From: Cyprinodon diabolis
Taxonomy: Eukaryota; Chordata; Actinopteri; Cyprinodontiformes; Cyprinodontidae
Direction of reading: 5' to 3'
DNA length: 64,000 nucleotides
NCBI GenBank assembly: GCA_030533445.1
Contig: CM060078.1
Coordinates: forward strand, 24,925,091-24,989,090
Made by a program: the position numbers and the translations under genes. Of this stretch, positions 59,714 through 64,000 are shown piece by piece. The number at the start of each line of letters is the position of its first letter. The first letter of the stretch is position 1. The notes under the pieces are model-generated. The model did not search any database. It worked only from the letters and a program-made list of their open reading frames with translations, and was not told the DNA's origin.

Positions 59714-60920
59714 TAGGGGTGTAAATCACATCCATCATGGCGATTCGATTCAGTATCGATTTCCTGACCCAACGATTCGATTATTTTCGATACTCAAGAA
59801 CACACCACAATTCGATTCAATGCGATTAATCGGTTAAATTTTTTTTTTATTATTATTATTATTTTTTTTTTTAACACCTTACAGGCTAAACAAAGTTTCA
59901 AGTTTGAAATAAATCAATGAAAGCTGTAATATCATTATGCATTTTCTTTAAAAACAACAGCAAATAACAGAAGTAGAAAAGTTGCATCAAAAAATACTGC
60001 AAAAATACTGCACAATATCAGTGTAATGAGTTCAATGCAATACCTCGGCTCCAGAGAAACTGTCCAACATATTTTTTTAGAATGTAATAAATATACTCAG
60101 AAAAGAGAGGTGTTGCGTAGAGAGTTAGACAGGAATAAAAATAAACTAGATATAAGGGAATTGTTTCAAAGGTCATCTGGGGATGTAGTTTTTGGGAGTA
60201 TTTTTAATTTTCTAAGAAGAACGGGTATTTTAGGGAGAATATAATAGTTTGTCTGGTCCATACTCCATTCTGGAAGTTGGCGGTAATGCACCTATAAGTT
60301 GTTTGCCAACCGCCATTAAAAAAAAGAAGAAGAAGAAGGCTCCAGAGTGTCGACGTCACCGCCCCCTTGAGAGACGCTCCGCTGCACCTCTCCCAGATTG
60401 TAGCTGACCGCAAACAGTGCAGCAGACAGGAGGCCGGCTTGTTTTGTTTTTATGACCGAAATTGCGGAAAACAACTCGTGAAGTTTGACCCGCTAGAAGA
60501 GCGAGGTGCGCGAGAACGTTGGGACCCTTTTTCCACCTGGATCTCCGCTCTTTTTGGCCCTCATGTCCCTCCGTTGTCGGACTAAACTCGCCCCCACTTC
60601 CTCACCGCCTCGGCCGTATCTAGACCCACAGTGTGTAGCACAGACCACGCTGCAATATTGAGCATAATTTAAAAATGTCTGTGTCAAGCTTACTGCAACA
60701 CACTGCTGTAAGAGTATAACCAGGAAGCGCGGTAGGAGGGCAAAATAGGTTTAGCGGCACCGCAGCAAGGGAGGAGAATTACGCCCAGGAGCAAATGGAT
60801 AAAAATAGACCGGAGAAAAAAAAAAACATGAATCAATTATCTTGCGGACGTGTCGATGCATCGGATCGTCGGCTTTTGGATCGATGCATCGATACAAAAC
60901 GATTATTATTTACACCCCTA
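59714..60920. mobile_element. non-autonomous hAT element with nested LINE end
   Basis: The ends TAGGGGTGTAAAT and, inverted, TAGGGGTGTAAAT are flanked by a perfect 8-bp target duplication GTCCTCAT (59706-59713 and 60921-60928). Subterminal ATCGAT-rich repeats occur at both ends. A LINE end (60057-60337) is inserted inside. No transposase is visible. The GC-rich part at 60340-60640 may be a relic of captured or former coding DNA. Confidence 0.9.
60057..60337 (+). pseudogene. LINE C-terminal end inserted into the hAT element
   Basis: The frame from about 60057 reads ETVQHIFLECNKYTQKREVL, ELFQRSSGDV and FNFLRRTGILGRI, then a stop. This pattern fits the extreme C-terminus of a non-LTR element protein (I-like/RNase H-containing group, tentative). 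It is followed by a short 3' UTR (TTTGCCAACCGCC) and an (AAG)n tail. A 10-bp target duplication GGCTCCAGAG flanks it (60047-60056 and 60338-60347). Confidence 0.8.
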
Positions 60921-60928
60921 GTCCTCAT

Positions 60929-61608
60929 CATCAGTTCTATATATTGTGTTGCGGTTTAACCTGCAGTGTTTTACCAGGTTTTCGTGCTGCAACAACTTCT
61001 CACTTTTATTCCATAAACATCACAGGTCGTGTTTAATCTCTTTGTTGATCTAAAATAAGTCCTTATTTGTTTGAGCAGCAAATCATACTGCTTTGCATTA
61101 TATACAAAGACATTACCAGATGGAAGTAGTGCCGATCAAAAATGTGCATTTAGGTCATTTTGATACTACAGTTCTATGATTTTAAAAATATATTTTAGTA
61201 GGCTATCTGAGGTTCTGGTGTATTTGAGGTGTATTTCAGGATCCATCCAAATTGTTTGCATTTGTTTAAGAGTGAGAAGTTACAAGTAGGTTGTGTGAGC
61301 CTGAGGACTTGATAAAATGTGTGTCACATTGTCAATGTGTGAAAATAGAGCGCTGATTATGTAGGAACAATAGGTACATGCTGTTTTTTCAAGTAAGATA
61401 GACATTTATTCTTTACTATCCATGTTGAGAAACAGAAGAACAAAAACAAGTAACAAAAGGGAACTATATAGTGAGGGGAAGTGATCAGTGGAACAAGAGA
61501 CAGCAGGGCTTATATTTAACAGAGAGAGCAGCTGAGAGGAAGCAGAGGGTGGACATAAAGGCAATCTAACAGGAATAACCACAACCAGAAAAGGCTTTAT
61601 TGTCAAGT
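60929..61608. other. no gene recognised
   Basis: This is non-coding DNA between hAT elements. Nothing was recognised. Confidence 0.5.
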
Positions 61609-61616
61609 ATTGCTTT

Positions 61617-61955
61617 TAGGGCTAAAACAAATAATTGGATTAATCATGATAAATCTATATTGATATAATTTTAAATTAATTTAGTGATCGATTACTCGCT
61701 AACTGGAGTATAGAGACTGTAAAACATGCCTTTAGCTGACAGAGCGACCTACTTAGTGCAGTAGAAATATATAAATATTTAGCATTTTAGACAAATTTTT
61801 TCATCTGTCAATATCCTCTATGCAGAACTCCTCAAGTGGGTCAATTACATAAACAATCTTCTTTAAGAAACCTTTGGCTATCCGATTATTTATCGATTCA
61901 TCGAAAAAATAAACAGATTAATCGATTTGCAAATTAATTGTTAGTTGCAGCCCTA
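61617..61955. mobile_element. miniature hAT element, TAGGGCT-ended
   Basis: The left end is TAGGGCT. The right end GTTAGTTGCAGCCCTA is identical to the right end of the 57030-58333 element. The flanks ATTGCTTT (61609-61616) and AATGTTTT (61956-61963) match at 6 of 8 positions. The interior is shared with the copy at 6290-6650. Confidence 0.8.
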
Positions 61956-61963
61956 AATGTTTT

Positions 61964-64000
61964 ATACATGCAAGGAATTAGATGAGGTGATAAGAGTACT
62001 TAAAACAAAGAGTACTTAATTAAATACAACTGGACTGATAAGACTAACAAGAAAAATAAAATTAGCTAAGCTTCTAATAAAAAAAAAAAAGTATGCTTAA
62101 CTTAACAGCAGAATGAACAAAAATAAAAAAGCATTATTGCATTGCCCTCGAAATATGTTTTTTAAAAGTGTAAAATCCCTGAATGTATTGTGAAGTGCTT
62201 TGATGTTCTAAGACTTGATAAAGCCGAATACAAGAACAGGCTTTTTAACATTAAGATGAAAGGAAAACTATAAGAAGTCAAAATTCTACAATAACCATGA
62301 GTGCAAACCTTAAAGTAACTTTTTAAAATAAATAGAACATTTAGAAATGTCATGTTGCCAGGTACTTAAAAGGAAAAAGAAATAGAGTATGGGCTGGAAA
62401 CCCCAAGGTCAAAGTGGGAAACACCCCCAAAGATGATGTCAAGGGGTGAAGTCATAAGATAATTCTGTCAGGATGTAACCGCAGAGATAAAGACATTGCG
62501 TACTTTCTGACTCTCCGGGAAGGTTGAATGAGATTTCCTGTGTTTACTGTAATTGGTCAAACAGTGGCTCATGCTGATTAAATTATGGCGATGACACTTT
62601 CTAATAACCCAGCAGGCTTGAGCACCTAAGAATGCTTTGTCATGGCTGCTTAGCAATCTAGACAGTGAATCAAGAATCACTTTTAAAGTATGCTTTAAGC
62701 TCTAATTTTATACATCCATATATGGCTTGTAGCAAAAGTGTTATTTTCTATTTACTTATAATGCACCATTAAAAAATGTCCCTCACTTTGATTGCTATGT
62801 TTGGAATTAAGTCTCTTGGATTTCTAATAATGTTTTATTTTTCTTCATTTTTTCCTCCTAAACAAGACAACCGATGTCATGGAAACCACATTTTTATTCA
62901 AAACCATATTATAAGATTAATAAAAAACAACAACAATATGTTAGTTTTTTTTGTAGTTTTTTTTAACCTGACCTTCAACTCCAAAGTAATGCAGTTAGAC
63001 AGGGGTTTAATTCTCTGCATAATTCAGGTCAGGCTTTCAGATGTGAAAGGTTTTCAGAAGACTTGGGTTTAAAAATGTCCTAAGATCTTAAAGTTTACCC
63101 TTCATTTACAAACATGAAATTGAAATAGCGTAAAAAAACAAGTAAAAATTTTTCAAGTACCTGTGGGGAACCATGAAGAAGTTAAGAAAATCTGTAGTTA
63201 GGAAAACTAAACAAAGCAGATATCTATCCTTTATCATTTTCATCAATTTATAAAGCACTTTAAAAACCAAAGTGGAGTACGGGTACATACCATGGAATAA
63301 AAAATAATCATGATAATAAAAAGGCAATAACCAAAATACAAAGTTGATAGTAGTAACAAAAAAATCAGCAATAAAAGGTGAAGAAGAGACAAAGGCTACG
63401 CTAAAGGTTATCTTGTCTGTTTAAAAGATTAGTTTTTAAAAAGGACCTTCAATTTATGTTAGAATAGCAACAGAAAAGTCATTATATAAAGAAAACTAGA
63501 GATATACCGAGTTAAAGTAACCACAAACCATGGAGGAGATATAGCAAACATGAGAAAGGTGTGTTCATATTAGATGAGACCAATTTGTATGTTTTTCCAC
63601 TTAAAATAACCAACTAAGACTGCACATTACCCAGTTTGCCACTTTCTAACTGCATTCAGGTTTCTCATTTACCCTCACCTCCTCCAGCTTGCATGACTGA
63701 ACATTTGCTGCAAGCGACTTCAAATTAGGGTCAGATATTCATCACGTCCTCAATGTCAATTTTTTCACGGTAGAGACTTGAAGCCTGCGAAGCGCAACCA
63801 CGTTTCCATTTTCAGCAATCAAGCTTCCTGTGGTTACATAGCGCATCAAAAAGAAAAACAAAAAAAACAACACACCCTGTTTTTTCTGAACTGACATAAA
63901 GTCTTGCCCTGCCTTACGCCTAAACATGCAACTGAACGCATGCAAAGAAAAAGGATTGGGCTGTAAATACAAATTGATATTTTGCTCTACTATGTAGTAA
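61964..64000. other. no gene recognised; presumed st8sia1 intron
   Basis: This is AT-rich. A minus-strand frame at 63742-63972 ends in a plausible-looking peptide, but it matches no st8sia1 segment and no domain I recognise. Confidence 0.5.

Noticed and set aside
1..64000. CRISPR array, operon, prophage or plasmid features
   Set aside because: No regularly spaced direct repeats, no prokaryotic gene layout or ribosome-binding sites. The gene structure and repeats are vertebrate.

Overview
The window looks like nuclear DNA from a teleost fish. It is AT-rich, has almost no long open reading frames, contains a gene split by GT-AG introns, and is full of interspersed repeats typical of teleosts: hAT miniature elements, fish SINEs, CR1/L2-like and RTE-like LINE ends, and Penelope, DIRS and LTR remnants. 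Nothing bacterial, phage or plasmid-like was seen. The species cannot be named from the sequence alone.

Only one host gene can be supported. It is the 3' half of st8sia1 (alpha-2,8-sialyltransferase 1, GD3 synthase), on the minus strand. Three coding exons join in frame with good splice sites: 54121-54230 (start of sialylmotif L), 53064-53156 (end of motif L) and 51216-51687 (motifs S, III and VS, then the stop). The exons for the cytoplasmic tail, membrane anchor and stem were not found up to position 64000. They probably lie beyond the right edge, which would make 54231-64000 intron.

Region by region: 1-10 kb has hAT-like and PIF/Harbinger miniature elements. At 10.3-10.8 kb there is a solo LTR. 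At 11.6-11.9 kb is a decayed LINE reverse transcriptase. At 13.7-13.9 kb lies one copy of a 127-bp element whose inverted partner is at 45.5 kb. At 21.1-23.1 kb are Penelope, LINE and DIRS-type remnants. A second solo LTR is at 28.9-29.6 kb. SINEs and an RTE-like end occupy 30.3-32.6 kb. Two divergently oriented LINE copies sit at 37.7-41.4 kb. Miniature hAT elements occur at 42.5 and 44.2 kb. The stretch 45.7-51.2 kb is the 3' flank of st8sia1. The presumed st8sia1 intron at 57.0-62.0 kb holds at least four hAT-type elements, one with a LINE end nested inside it.

The most unusual signals are the gapless 127-bp inverted pair about 31.7 kb apart, and four perfect short-loop hairpins with 14-20 bp arms. 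Transposon insertions with clear target-site duplications allow a local insertion history to be read. No undescribed multi-gene system was found. The rest looks like ordinary non-coding vertebrate DNA.
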